This document shows, piece by piece, positions 36,465 through 43,835 of a stretch of DNA of 43,835 bases; positions within the stretch are counted from its first letter, which is position 1; every line of letters starts with the position of its first letter. This DNA is from Chlorobiaceae bacterium. Lineage in GTDB: Bacteria; Bacteroidota; Chlorobiia; Chlorobiales; Chlorobiaceae. Below the pieces are notes generated by a model. It searched no databases and was not told where the DNA came from. It saw only the letters and a program-made list of their open reading frames with translations. The position numbers and the translations under genes are program-made. The stretch is taken from positions 1-43,835 of the forward strand of contig JAFGER010000106.1 of assembly GCA_016931495.1 (NCBI GenBank), in the 5' to 3' direction.

Positions 36465-37562
36465 TTACAACCCGAAAAACAGCTTGCGCATCGCTTTGCG
36501 GGCGCTGGCGATGGTGGCTCGCACCTCTTCCTCGGTGAGGTTTTTCAGTCCGGCGATCTGCCCGGGTGATTTGCCTTCGACCTCCAGCAGCGTGTAAATC
36601 TCGCGCTCCGCTTCCGGTAGTTGTTCGATGCAGGCGAGCAGGCGCTGGCGTTCGGGGTCGCGGGTTTCGTTTTCGTCGGCGGCTTTGACGTTGCGCCTGA
36701 ACAGCTCATCCTCGGTAGCCGGAACTGGCGATTCGTCGCTGACCTCGCCGAAGAGCTTGACGAAATCGGCGAAGTCGAGGCCGCTCGCTTCGCAGGGCGT
36801 GATGGCGTTGTTGAGGATGTCTTCGGCGAGTTTGCGGAATGGTTCGCCAACTTCGGGCAATTTGATAGCGAAGTCGAAGCTGTCGTCCATGTCACGCGCC
36901 TGGAGGTTATAGGGCACCTTCATCAGCACGTTGATGCCCGCCGCCTTGGCGTAACTCTCGGCCATGCCGCTGCCGTCGTCGCGGTTGACGATGAGGCCGA
37001 GCAGGCGGGAGCGGCCGCCGATGGTGCGGAAGTAGTTGTTGGCCTGGCAGATGTTGTTCGAGGTGAAAATGGACTGGCGGTCGTTGCTGGTCACGAGCAG
37101 CACCTCCTCGCTGAGCGAGCGGGCGAGGGGAGTTGCGAATCCGCCGCACACCACGTCGCCGAGAAAATCCATCAGAATGATGTCGATGTCCCACTCGAAA
37201 ATGCCGAGCTTTTCAAGCACGTCGAAGCCGGAGATGATGCCGCGCCCGCCGCACCCGCGCCCGACCTGCGGGCCGCCGAGTTCGATGCCGTAAATCGGCT
37301 GGGGAAAGCCCGGAATGTCGCGCCGGAAGACGATGTCGCTGATCTCAATCTGCTCGTTTTTCGCGTTCTTTTCAGCGAACACCTCGGTCACCGTCGGCAG
37401 CGAAATGCCGCCGAAGAGCGATGTCGTCGAGTCGTGCTTCGGATCGCAACCGAGCTGCAAGACGCGCTTGTTCATCATGGCGAAGGTCGCGCTGAGGTTC
37501 GTCGTGGTGAAGCTCTTGCCGATGCCGCCCTTGCCGTAGATGGCGATGGTTCTTGGGGCCAT
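36465..37562 (-). CDS. bchX: Chlorophyllide reductase iron protein BchX with C-terminal sigma-70 region 4-like domain
   Basis: BchX is the nitrogenase-like Fe protein that feeds electrons to BchYZ, reducing the B ring of chlorophyllide a toward bacteriochlorophyll a. Walker A GKGGIGKS is at 10-17, and the cluster-bridging cysteines are Cys104 (GRGCGGRG) and Cys139 (GDVVCGGF). The Fe-protein part ends about 275. After a charged linker, residues 305-365 resemble sigma-70 region 4: LPEAEREIYTLLEVEGKSPG, then a second helix pair ending ARKAMRKLF. The reading frame is continuous to TAA. It lies six bases after bchC. BchX proteins known to me from purple bacteria lack this tail. Confidence 0.93.
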   Translation of the reverse strand: MAPRTIAIYGKGGIGKSFTTTNLSATFAMMNKRVLQLGCDPKHDSTTSLFGGISLPTVTEVFAEKNAKNEQIEISDIVFRRDIPGFPQPIYGIELGGPQVGRGCGGRGIISGFDVLEKLGIFEWDIDIILMDFLGDVVCGGFATPLARSLSEEVLLVTSNDRQSIFTSNNICQANNYFRTIGGRSRLLGLIVNRDDGSGMAESYAKAAGINVLMKVPYNLQARDMDDSFDFAIKLPEVGEPFRKLAEDILNNAITPCEASGLDFADFVKLFGEVSDESPVPATEDELFRRNVKAADENETRDPERQRLLACIEQLPEAEREIYTLLEVEGKSPGQIAGLKNLTEEEVRATIASARKAMRKLFFGL

Positions 37563-37568
37563 GACTGC

Positions 37569-38582
37569 TCAGTTCCCCGTTTTGCAGATTGGAAAGTTCT
37601 CGCCCGCCTCGTCGCCGTGCTTCCAGTGGATAATCATCTTCAGGCAGTCGGAGTCGCTGAAAGCCTGCATGTACGCCTCCATCAGATTGTCGTCAACCGT
37701 GCACTGGTGGGTGAAAATCTTTTCGGCGTTGATTTTACCGGCGGCGATCAGCTCGCGCACGCGGCGCAAGTCGCCCTTGGCCCACTGCCGCGCGGCGATG
37801 AACGACAGCTCCTTGTTGAAGGCCTGCGAGTAGTCGATGTTGATGCGCTGGTAGTAGCCGCCAAAAATTACCTTGCCGTGGAATTTGACAAAGCGCAGCC
37901 CGGTTTCAATGGCGCTCATGATGCCGGTGCTGTCGATCAGCACGTCGAACTCGTGGCCCGCCAGCGCCGCCGAAACATCCTGCTTTTCGGGGTTGACCTT
38001 GATGTCCGCCGTCGAGATGTCGAGCCGGTTCTGGTGCGGCTCGGTAACCGCCACAAGACTCGCGCCCATGTGCTTTGCCAGCTCGGCGGCGAGGATGCCC
38101 ACCGCGCCCTGGCCCAGCACCAGCACCTTGCGATTCTTCACCTCCGCCAGATCGACGATGTGCAGCGCCGTCGCGCCAAGCGGCAAAGCGATGCCGCACT
38201 GCGGATTCTGGATGCCGTCGAGCACCGTCAGGCTCTCGACCGGGCAGACGATGAACTGCGACGCGCCGCCGAAAGCCGCGTTCACATCCTCGTAGCCGAA
38301 CGACCCGGCCACGTAGGCGAATTTGCCGATCAAATCCTGATTGACATGGTCACCCGCCTCGACGATCCGCCCCACGGTTTCGTAGCCGGGGATGAACGGA
38401 AAGATGAACGGCGGCGACGGAATCAGCCCGTTCAGGGCCATCTTCTCGGTGCCGGTGCTGATGGACGACCACCAGGTTTCGACCAGCACATCGGTCGAGC
38501 AGACCGGCTTGAGCGTCACATCCCGCAGCTCGATCTGCCGGACGCCGCTGAAAACGATCGCTTTGGATTTCTTTGCTTCCAT
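37569..38582 (-). CDS. bchC: Bacteriochlorophyllide a dehydrogenase BchC
   Basis: BchC oxidises the 3-(1-hydroxyethyl) group to the 3-acetyl group of bacteriochlorophyllide a. The 337-residue protein is of the zinc-type medium-chain dehydrogenase fold, with the catalytic-domain stretch ETWWSSISTGTEK, PFIPGYETVGRI near 65-75, and the NAD-binding VLVLGQGAVGILAAELA near 153-169. The sequence FPFIPGYETVG is characteristic of BchC. It sits between bchF (14 bases) and bchX (6 bases) in one operon, matching the known bchFC/CX association in other phototrophs. Confidence 0.95.
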   Translation of the reverse strand: MEAKKSKAIVFSGVRQIELRDVTLKPVCSTDVLVETWWSSISTGTEKMALNGLIPSPPFIFPFIPGYETVGRIVEAGDHVNQDLIGKFAYVAGSFGYEDVNAAFGGASQFIVCPVESLTVLDGIQNPQCGIALPLGATALHIVDLAEVKNRKVLVLGQGAVGILAAELAKHMGASLVAVTEPHQNRLDISTADIKVNPEKQDVSAALAGHEFDVLIDSTGIMSAIETGLRFVKFHGKVIFGGYYQRINIDYSQAFNKELSFIAARQWAKGDLRRVRELIAAGKINAEKIFTHQCTVDDNLMEAYMQAFSDSDCLKMIIHWKHGDEAGENFPICKTGN

Positions 38583-38596
38583 GTTGTTCCCCCTTG

Positions 38597-39073
38597 TCAG
38601 ACCGCGCCGCTGGCCTTGAGCTTCTTTTCGTTATGCTTTTCGAGCAGCAGGCGAATGACGAACTGCGCCGCGTTGACGAGGTAGCTCAGGTAGGCAAGAT
38701 AGGCGGTCAGAATGAGAATGTCCTCAGCCGGTTTGATCCAGAAGAAGAGCACGAAATAGGCGAGGTGCACGATCATGGCGATGGCGCTGCCGAAATCCTC
38801 CCAGAAAAACTCGTGCGCGAAGGCGAACTTGCCGAACACCTCAAGCTCGAAAAAGCCGCCGGTCACGAAGATCAGCACGAGCATGAAGGTCTTGAGCGCG
38901 ACGAAAAAGGTCACCCACCAGAAATCGGTGATCCAGATGCCCTGCGAATAGAGGTACGTGACCGTCAGACCGGCAAGGAAGATGAGGAACTGGATCGGCG
39001 CAAGAATCGCCTGCGAGGTCGTCCACTTGGACGCATTTCTTTTTTCAAGCTGTTCCGGTGTATAACGAGGCAT
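38597..39073 (-). CDS. bchF: 3-vinyl bacteriochlorophyllide hydratase BchF
   Basis: BchF hydrates the C3 vinyl group of the chlorin, making the substrate for BchC and for the antenna bacteriochlorophylls. The 158-residue protein has about four membrane segments and the family N-terminus YTPEQLEKRNASKW; the central FELEVFGKFAFAHEFFWEDF is strongly BchF-like. ATG 39073 is used since the longer frame from 39106 adds non-conserved residues. First gene of the bchF-bchC-bchX operon. Green sulfur bacteria also have a paralogue (BchV); operon context with bchC and bchX favours BchF. Confidence 0.93.
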   Translation of the reverse strand: MPRYTPEQLEKRNASKWTTSQAILAPIQFLIFLAGLTVTYLYSQGIWITDFWWVTFFVALKTFMLVLIFVTGGFFELEVFGKFAFAHEFFWEDFGSAIAMIVHLAYFVLFFWIKPAEDILILTAYLAYLSYLVNAAQFVIRLLLEKHNEKKLKASGAV

Positions 39074-39149
39074 GATGGATGATCGGTTCGGTGATGGAAA
39101 GGGCACGCGGTGCGCGCCGAAACGACGGAGAATATAGTAAAAGCGGGGG

Positions 39150-39200
39150 AAATAGTTGATGGTTGATAATTGACAATGGATAGTGGATAATGGATAATGA
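39150..39200. repeat. GGATAATG-type degenerate direct repeats
   Basis: The stretch upstream of bchF contains TTGATAATTGACAATGGATA followed by GTGGATAATGGATAATG, repeats of about nine bases. A similar run (GAATTATGAATGCTGAATGA) lies just after typA at 36334. Role unknown. Confidence 0.45.
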
Positions 39201-39219
39201 AAGGGTCAGGCTTTGCAGG

Positions 39220-39236
39220 GGCGCACGGCGTGCGCC
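39220..39236. repeat. Short intergenic hairpin
   Basis: GGCGCAC and GTGCGCC form a perfect 7-bp stem around GGC, preceded by AGGG and followed by TATT. It is a looser relative of the CCTAC-tailed hairpins. Confidence 0.45.
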
Positions 39237-39394
39237 TATTGGTGATTGGGTTATTGCTGTGTATGGTTTTTAACGTAATTGGTCGCGCCTACGGCGCTCA
39301 TCATCGCACGCAACATCGCGAGCATCTCATACCGGAAAAGGTGTGAAGAAGGTGGGGCGCGGTGTTTTTTTGATGGGAATACTCAGTTTGGTTG

Positions 39395-40403
39395 TTACAG
39401 TGTTCTCTGAATTTTGATTTGATTAGTATAGTCGCCGATTTTTAATTCTCCTGAGTCGACTAGTTCGCGTAGCTCGCCAGGTAATAAAATTTTCAGTACA
39501 AGTTCACCATGTTTAACTATGGTCTCGCCGCCCATTCTTGCACCATCCTTTGCAACGATTGCAATCGTTCCGCCGTCTGTTACTTCATATATATTGTAGA
39601 GTTGACCGTCGGGATGAACCAGTAAGAGTCTGGAACTTTTCAGCAGTTCAATCCGGCTTTTTCCGTCCGGAACGCCGATGATTTTTATCGTGTCGGTCCT
39701 TTCAAAATGTACCGGATAGGTTCTGCCAAACAAAAGGCTGTTTACGTGCGAGAAGAAAGACTGGGCTGATCTGCGGAGTTCAATATTGTCCAACATCTCA
39801 GATTCGGGCTCAGAGAGCAATGCTCCTTTTCTGACTTTTTCATAGATAATCCTAAGCGAGTCAGTCATTTGTTCGTTTTTATTTTCCTCGTTAATCGTTT
39901 TGATCTCAGCGAGTAGCGAATCCTGCGGGCGGCTTTCAGCCTTCACGAATACCGTTGCGTTTACGATGATAACCACGATTGAAACGATTCGTGACGCGCG
40001 TTCGTAGCTTACAAGAGCAAGGCTTCCGCCAGAAGTTGCAGCGAAGAAGATCATGCTCAGAGCAAGCCATTTATTCAGCGACAATCCGGAGAAGAAATCC
40101 GGTGCGCTGAAAGCAAGGCTGACATGAGGTTCAGATACAAAACGATGATGCCGAGAAAGACGGAGCGTCCTTTTCCGAATGTGGATCTGATGGTGTTCAG
40201 CAATGCGCAGAAAAGAGTTGCTCCTATTGCGGCGACCCCAAAAATCAATCCAGCAATGGTTGACCAGCCGAATTGGATTGCAATGATGAGGAGCAAAAAC
40301 GTTACCGCATGCCAATAAGAAAAAAGTAAAATAAAGCAGCTCCCTGGCTGGCTGCATGACTGATTTTTTCTTTCATGCGAGATTGAAGATCACGGTTGTC
40401 CAT
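39395..40403 (-). pseudogene. Frameshifted membrane-protein gene, unknown family
   Basis: Three successive frames look like parts of one protein. It would begin at ATG 40403 (MDNRDLQSRMKEKISHAA), shift at a T6 run near 40325, continue in a second frame with membrane helices (LLLIIAIQFGWSTIAGLIFG and FLGIIVLYLNLMSALLS), shift again near 40110 and finish in a third frame to 39395, with two more helices and a soluble C-terminal domain (RIELLKSSRLLLVHPDG). Both joins need one missing base. The 320-codon frame alone has a non-native N-terminus. It may be decayed or hold sequencing errors; the family is not recognised. Confidence 0.6.
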
Positions 40404-40449
40404 GTCGTTTAAGCGGCTTGAGTTGGCGTTTTGCCTGCAATTTGAAGGC

Positions 40450-40776
40450 TCAGATAATTTCGGCTTTATTCGACATTAATGCAATCGGCGTGATGCGCTG
40501 AAGAATGGATTCCTCTTTTCGCGTCGCCTCGTACAAGTCAGCTCGTAACTGGAGGTTCATCCAGAAATCTGGGGTATTACCGAAATATTTTGCCAGACGC
40601 AGTGCTGTCGAGCTTGTGATGCCGCGCTTGCCGTTGATGATTTCGTTGATTCGCTGATAGGGCACTTGAATGGCGTCGGCCAATTGACGCTGGGTAATGT
40701 TCATCGGAATCAGGAACTCTTCGAGTAGCATCTCTCCGGGATGCGTTGGTGCGCGATGGGTTGGTATGCGTATCAT
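40450..40776 (-). CDS. higA: HigA-family antitoxin
   Basis: This 108-residue antitoxin is of the HigA (XRE helix-turn-helix) type. The family signature HPGEMLLEEFLIPMNITQRQLA and the recognition region YQRINEIINGKRGITSSTALRLAKYF are clear. It would bind and neutralise HigB and repress the operon. ATG 40776 is chosen because AAAGGAG lies six bases upstream; the frame opens at TTG 40794 inside higB. As usual for higBA, the toxin gene comes first. Confidence 0.93.
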   Translation of the reverse strand: MIRIPTHRAPTHPGEMLLEEFLIPMNITQRQLADAIQVPYQRINEIINGKRGITSSTALRLAKYFGNTPDFWMNLQLRADLYEATRKEESILQRITPIALMSNKAEII

Positions 40777-40782
40777 GTTTGG

Positions 40783-40789
40783 CTCCTTT
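40783..40789 (-). promoter_or_regulatory. Shine-Dalgarno fixing the higA start
   Basis: AAAGGAG lies six bases before ATG 40776, placing the antitoxin start after the toxin stop rather than at the overlapping TTG 40794. Confidence 0.75.
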
Positions 40790-40790
40790 G

Positions 40791-41084
40791 TCAATGATAG
40801 TCCACGATTTCAACTTCTGCTGGGCCTGATGAGGTCCAGAGAAAACAGATTCTGTACTGCCGGTTAATCCTGATGCTGTGCTGACCCGACCGGTCACCTG
40901 ACAGTGCTTCGAGATGATTGCCCGGCGGGATTCGCAACTCTTCAAGCATCACGACAGAATCAAGCTGATCCAACTTTCTCTGCGCTATCTTCCATAAATC
41001 AACCGGGCATATCTTCCGTGCAGCCTTTGTCTGCTCGCCGTTAAATACCGCTTCGGTCTCGTTGTTCTTGAATGACTGTATCAT
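40791..41084 (-). CDS. higB: HigB-family (RelE superfamily) toxin
   Basis: HigB toxins cleave mRNA on the ribosome. The 97-residue protein has the family pattern: IQSFKNNETEAVFNG at the start, ARKICPVDLWKIAQRKLDQLD, IPPGNHLEALSGDRSGQHSIRINRQYRICFLW, and the end VEIVDYH. The C-terminal His and the Arg residues of the RIN/YRI stretch are those expected for the active site. It precedes higA by 14 bases. An inverted repeat covers its start region. Confidence 0.93.
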   Translation of the reverse strand: MIQSFKNNETEAVFNGEQTKAARKICPVDLWKIAQRKLDQLDSVVMLEELRIPPGNHLEALSGDRSGQHSIRINRQYRICFLWTSSGPAEVEIVDYH

Positions 41085-41106
41085 GATAACACGGCTATCA
41101 TGTTAT
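41079..41106. promoter_or_regulatory. Candidate HigA operator
   Basis: TATCATGATA (41079-41088) is a perfect palindrome over the higB start, and ATAACA (41086-41091) with TGTTAT (41101-41106) form a second dyad around a 9-base spacer. TATCATG occurs twice (41079, 41096). Antitoxin autorepression from such sites is normal for higBA; occupancy is inferred. Confidence 0.5.
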
Positions 41107-41197
41107 TTGTTGCAATATCTGAAAACATTTTGTGATGAGCAAGACGGTAATGGGGGGCTTGACTCTGAAGCGGAAAATGGTTCTGCCATCGGCTATC

Positions 41198-41233
41198 CGT
41201 AGAGGGCATCCCGACCAGTCGGGATGCCCCTAC
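41198..41233. repeat. Strong hairpin with CCTAC tail downstream of the substrate-binding gene
   Basis: GGGCATCCCGAC (41204-41215) pairs perfectly with GTCGGGATGCCC (41218-41229) around two bases, flanked by GTAGA on the left and CCTAC on the right, so the outer bases pair as well. It lies 10 bases past the stop of the lipoprotein gene and is the best formed of the dispersed hairpins; it may act in termination or mRNA 3'-end protection. Confidence 0.65.
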
Positions 41234-41243
41234 AAGTTAACCT

Positions 41244-42935
41244 TCACTTCTTGTTCCCCTTCACCTTCCAATCATACATATTCCCCAACGTCGCCAGCAG
41301 GCTTAGTTTTACATTCTTGACCCGATCGTTGAATCCCTCCAGCTCGGAATAATAGTACAGGAAAGTTCGCGGTTGTTCGCTGGCGAGGATTTGCTGGTAC
41401 TCTTTCCAGAGTTTTTTCTGTTCGGCTTCTGGTAGCGGGCCGGTCAGTTGCGAGACCACTTTGTCCAGTTGTGCGTTCTGGAAGGCGCTGGAGTTGAAGG
41501 GTTTTTTCTCAAAATCCGAGCCCCAGATGACGAGCTGGAAGGGGAGCGTTTCAGCCGCCAGTCCCGACAGCGCGGCGTCGTAGCGGTACTGGTTCTGGTT
41601 TTTGTTGAACATCAGCGCTTCGTCGAATCGCAGGCGGCAGTCGATGCTGATTTCGCGGAGGTTTTGCTGGATGATGTTGGCCGCATAGTTGCGCCTCGGG
41701 TTGCCGGTCGGGGCGGCGAGTTCAAACGAGAAGCGCAGGCCGTTCTTCTGCAAAATGCCGTCCGGCCCCGGCGTCCAGCCAGCCTCCTTGAGCAGGGCGA
41801 GCGCTTTGTCGGGGTCGTAGCCGTAGGCGGGCAGCGACTGGTCGATGATCGAGGTGTAGGCGGGTGAGAGCGTCGTGTTGACGATGGTGGCGTAATCAGG
41901 CCCCATGAAGCCGTCGATGATCGCCTGCCGGTCGATGGCGTAGGTCATCGCCTGCCGCACGCGGCGGTCGCCGAATAAGCGGTTCGGCGCGATTTTTTTG
42001 CCGTTGCGCCACGCCTCGCCGTCGATGTTCAGCCAGACGACGCTGTCGAAATAGCGGTCGGCCACCGGGATGATCGAAATCTCCGGGTTGCTTTTGGCCA
42101 TCTCCGCGGCGTCTTTCGGATTGATGCCGCCCGCTGAAACGAGCGCGTCAATCTGCCCGGACTTGAGCATCGCCAGCCGCGTCGTGTACTCCGGCACCAC
42201 CATGAAGGTCAAAGCGGGCGTCGCCGCCGGATGGGGCAGCACCGAGGTCGGACTGGATTCAAGCGTTAGCTTCGACTGCCGCTGCCACTCCCTGACCCTG
42301 AACGGGCCGGTGCCGACAATCGGCAAGGTGGCCGCGCGCTGGCGGATTTCGGCGGCGGGAATCGCGCGGAAGAGGTGCTCAGCGACAGGCATCAGGTCGT
42401 TGAAGTGGTCGAGCGCGATGCTTTCCGACATCGGCTTGTTGAAGTGCAGCACCAGCGTCTTGTCGTCCGGCGTCTCGACCGCTTTGTCGAAATCGACCGT
42501 GCCGTCGGGCTTCAGCAGCAGGTCGTTCAGGTAGTCCTGACGGCTGCTCGCTACCGCCGGATCGGCGTAGAGGCGGTACGAAAAGCTGAAATCCTTCGAG
42601 GTGAGCGGTTTGCCATCCTCCCACACCGCATCGCGTTTCAGGTGAAAGGTGACGCTCCGGCCGTCCGGCGTAAACTTCCAGCTCTCGGCGGCGTTCGGCT
42701 GGTAGGAGATCGCGCCGATTTTCTCGTCGAACGTTGGCCTGACCAGTGACGGATAGATCATCGTGCACACTTCGCGGGCGAGCGACATCTGGATGAGCAG
42801 GGGGTTGAGGTGGTCGAAATCGGCGTTGACGGCCACCACGATCGTGTCGGGCCGGGATTTTTGCGATTTCGCGCTGCAGCCAGCGAAGAGCGTGACGAAG
42901 AGCAGGGCGGCGATGGCGAGCAAGGATTTGCGCAT
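41244..42935 (-). CDS. Peptide/nickel-type ABC transporter substrate-binding lipoprotein
   Basis: This 563-residue protein is a family 5 extracellular solute-binding protein (DppA/OppA/NikA type). It has a lipoprotein signal peptide with lipobox LFAGC, so Cys20 would be lipidated. Family regions include FDHLNPLLIQMSLAREV near 40, PNAAESWKFTPDGRSVTFHL, and ALLKEAGWTPGPDG near 385. No permease or ATPase genes adjoin it, so it is either served by a remote transporter or stands alone. The ligand is unknown. Confidence 0.93.
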   Translation of the reverse strand: MRKSLLAIAALLFVTLFAGCSAKSQKSRPDTIVVAVNADFDHLNPLLIQMSLAREVCTMIYPSLVRPTFDEKIGAISYQPNAAESWKFTPDGRSVTFHLKRDAVWEDGKPLTSKDFSFSYRLYADPAVASSRQDYLNDLLLKPDGTVDFDKAVETPDDKTLVLHFNKPMSESIALDHFNDLMPVAEHLFRAIPAAEIRQRAATLPIVGTGPFRVREWQRQSKLTLESSPTSVLPHPAATPALTFMVVPEYTTRLAMLKSGQIDALVSAGGINPKDAAEMAKSNPEISIIPVADRYFDSVVWLNIDGEAWRNGKKIAPNRLFGDRRVRQAMTYAIDRQAIIDGFMGPDYATIVNTTLSPAYTSIIDQSLPAYGYDPDKALALLKEAGWTPGPDGILQKNGLRFSFELAAPTGNPRRNYAANIIQQNLREISIDCRLRFDEALMFNKNQNQYRYDAALSGLAAETLPFQLVIWGSDFEKKPFNSSAFQNAQLDKVVSQLTGPLPEAEQKKLWKEYQQILASEQPRTFLYYYSELEGFNDRVKNVKLSLLATLGNMYDWKVKGNKK

Positions 42936-42996
42936 GAGGGTCTCTTTAATTACTGCGGCAACATTAAGCTGCTAAAAAAATCCAGAAGAAAAGTCT

Positions 42997-43083
42997 GTCA
43001 TTCTGAATGCAGCGTAGCGTAATGAAGAATCCATCTTGTTCTTGCATACTGGCTTCTGGATTCTTCGCTTCGCTCAGAATGAC
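42997..43083. repeat. 87-bp imperfect inverted repeat (copy 2)
   Basis: Arms GTCATTCTGA (42997-43006) and TCAGAATGAC (43074-43083) are perfect complements, and GAAGAATCCA/TGGATTCTTC continue the pairing after a mismatched segment. It lies upstream of the lipoprotein gene and shares sequence with the decayed copy at 13945-14032. Confidence 0.7.
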
Positions 43084-43146
43084 AAGAACAAGGGGATTCA
43101 GACTGCTGATACTGTGTGATTTCATGGTCGCAATAGGTTATTCCAT

Positions 43147-43835
43147 TCAAGCGCCGGGCGCGAACACTTCGGTGAAGCGGTCGATGCCGAGGACGCCGTG
43201 CAAGAGGAAGCCTTCGCCGTACATGACGCCGATCTGCTCGCCGAGCGAGCGGGCGCGCGCTTCGAGGCCCGGCAGGAACTCCTTGCGGTTGATCATGGTG
43301 ACCGGCTGATTGCTGTTTTCGTCGCGCTCGAACTGCGAGCCGAACGCCAGCACGCCGCTTCTCGAACGCACGAAGGTCGATGAGACATCGACGATAATAT
43401 CCGGCTCGATCTGCTTGAACTGGATGTAATAGAGCAGGTGCGCCGGGCGATGGGCCTGTTGCGGTATGCCGTTCTCGACGGTCTCGATCTTGCGCAGCCC
43501 GGCGTAGAAGCAGGCGTCACTGACCAGCCGCGAGGCTTTCATGTGATCGGGGTGGCGCTCGTCGGGCGGGTTGCAGAAAACCGTGTCGGGGCGGTATTTC
43601 CGGACGATGCGGATGATTTCGTGCAGGTTCTCCCTGGTGTAGAACAGCTCCGAATCGCCGAAGTTCAGCGTTTCGCGCGCCACGTAGCCCATCCGTTCGG
43701 TGGCCAGCGAGGCTTCCCGGTGGCGGGTCTCCGGCGTGCCGGCGGTTCCCATTTCTCCCTTCGTGAGGTCGCAGACGGCCACGCGGCGGCCTTCGTCCAT
43801 GATTTTCAGCAGCGTCGCTCCGCAGGAAAGCTCGA
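43147..43835 (-). CDS. bshB1: N-acetylglucosaminyl-malate deacetylase-like (BshB1/LmbE family), 5' end outside window
   Basis: This is a zinc-dependent LmbE-family deacetylase of the BshB1 type, which removes acetate from GlcNAc-malate in bacillithiol synthesis. The frame has no start before the window edge: residues ELSCGATLLKI precede MDEGRRVAVCDLTKGEMGT, so the AHPDDVE zinc motif would lie just beyond 43835. Seen here are TKGEMGTAGTPETRHREA, NPPDERHPDHMKA with the second zinc motif, and the BshB1-like QFERDENSNQPVTMINR near the end. Established work reports N-methyl-bacillithiol in Chlorobaculum tepidum, which fits. Confidence 0.85.
   Translation of the reverse strand, partial: ELSCGATLLKIMDEGRRVAVCDLTKGEMGTAGTPETRHREASLATERMGYVARETLNFGDSELFYTRENLHEIIRIVRKYRPDTVFCNPPDERHPDHMKASRLVSDACFYAGLRKIETVENGIPQQAHRPAHLLYYIQFKQIEPDIIVDVSSTFVRSRSGVLAFGSQFERDENSNQPVTMINRKEFLPGLEARARSLGEQIGVMYGEGFLLHGVLGIDRFTEVFAPGA

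Noticed and set aside
36621-38684. A 687-codon open frame antisense to bchX and bchC
   Set aside because: It spans two well identified genes on the opposite strand and has shadow-type composition.

Overview
The window looks like chromosomal DNA of a green sulfur bacterium (Chlorobi), most likely Chlorobaculum. The pointers are a bacteriochlorophyll block bchF-bchC-bchX next to hemA-hemC-hemD and hemB (the C5 tetrapyrrole route), split trpA and trpB, a bacillithiol-type deacetylase, a high-GC background and GSB-like gene content. The assignment rests on recognised protein families and was not checked by a search.

Layout. 1-5400: tRNA-Gly(GCC) with its own promoter, trpB, an LptD-like outer-membrane protein and an alpha/beta hydrolase. 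5500-11700: an Rrf2 regulator, uvrA, a small hypothetical gene, then groES-groEL with a textbook promoter, CIRCE operator and terminator. 11700-18650: a hybrid sensor kinase, queC, a CPBP membrane protease, trpA, a family 2 glycosyltransferase and two small unknown genes. 18640-22600: a large membrane protein with a serine-hydrolase signature, queD and cysE. 22600-26250: a gene-poor, more AT-rich accessory stretch with a secreted trypsin-like PEP-CTERM protein, about 1.4 kb of structured but apparently non-coding DNA, a possible 46-residue single-helix membrane protein, and a decayed IS3-family element abutting aroC. 26250-34320: aroC, hemB, hisN-like phosphatase with a small membrane protein, and the ccsA/hemX-like-hemA-hemC-hemD operon. 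34360-39110: typA/bipA behind a palindromic insertion, then bchF-bchC-bchX. 39110-43835: a frameshifted membrane-protein gene, a higBA toxin-antitoxin pair, a peptide-type substrate-binding lipoprotein and a 5'-truncated bshB1-like gene running off the window end.

How genes work together. hemA, hemB, hemC and hemD cover glutamyl-tRNA to uroporphyrinogen III (the aminotransferase hemL is not in the window). bchF, bchC and bchX act on the chlorophyllide-to-bacteriochlorophyllide a branch (partners bchY and bchZ are absent here). trpA and trpB encode the two halves of one enzyme but lie 14 kb apart; queC and queD of the queuosine precursor pathway lie about 6 kb apart.

Most notable observations: BchX carries a C-terminal extension resembling sigma-70 region 4; a PEP-CTERM protein has a trypsin-like His-Asp-Ser arrangement; a sensor kinase has a Cys-rich GAF region; a possible small single-helix membrane protein lies alone in a gene desert; and several families of palindromic intergenic elements are scattered through the window.
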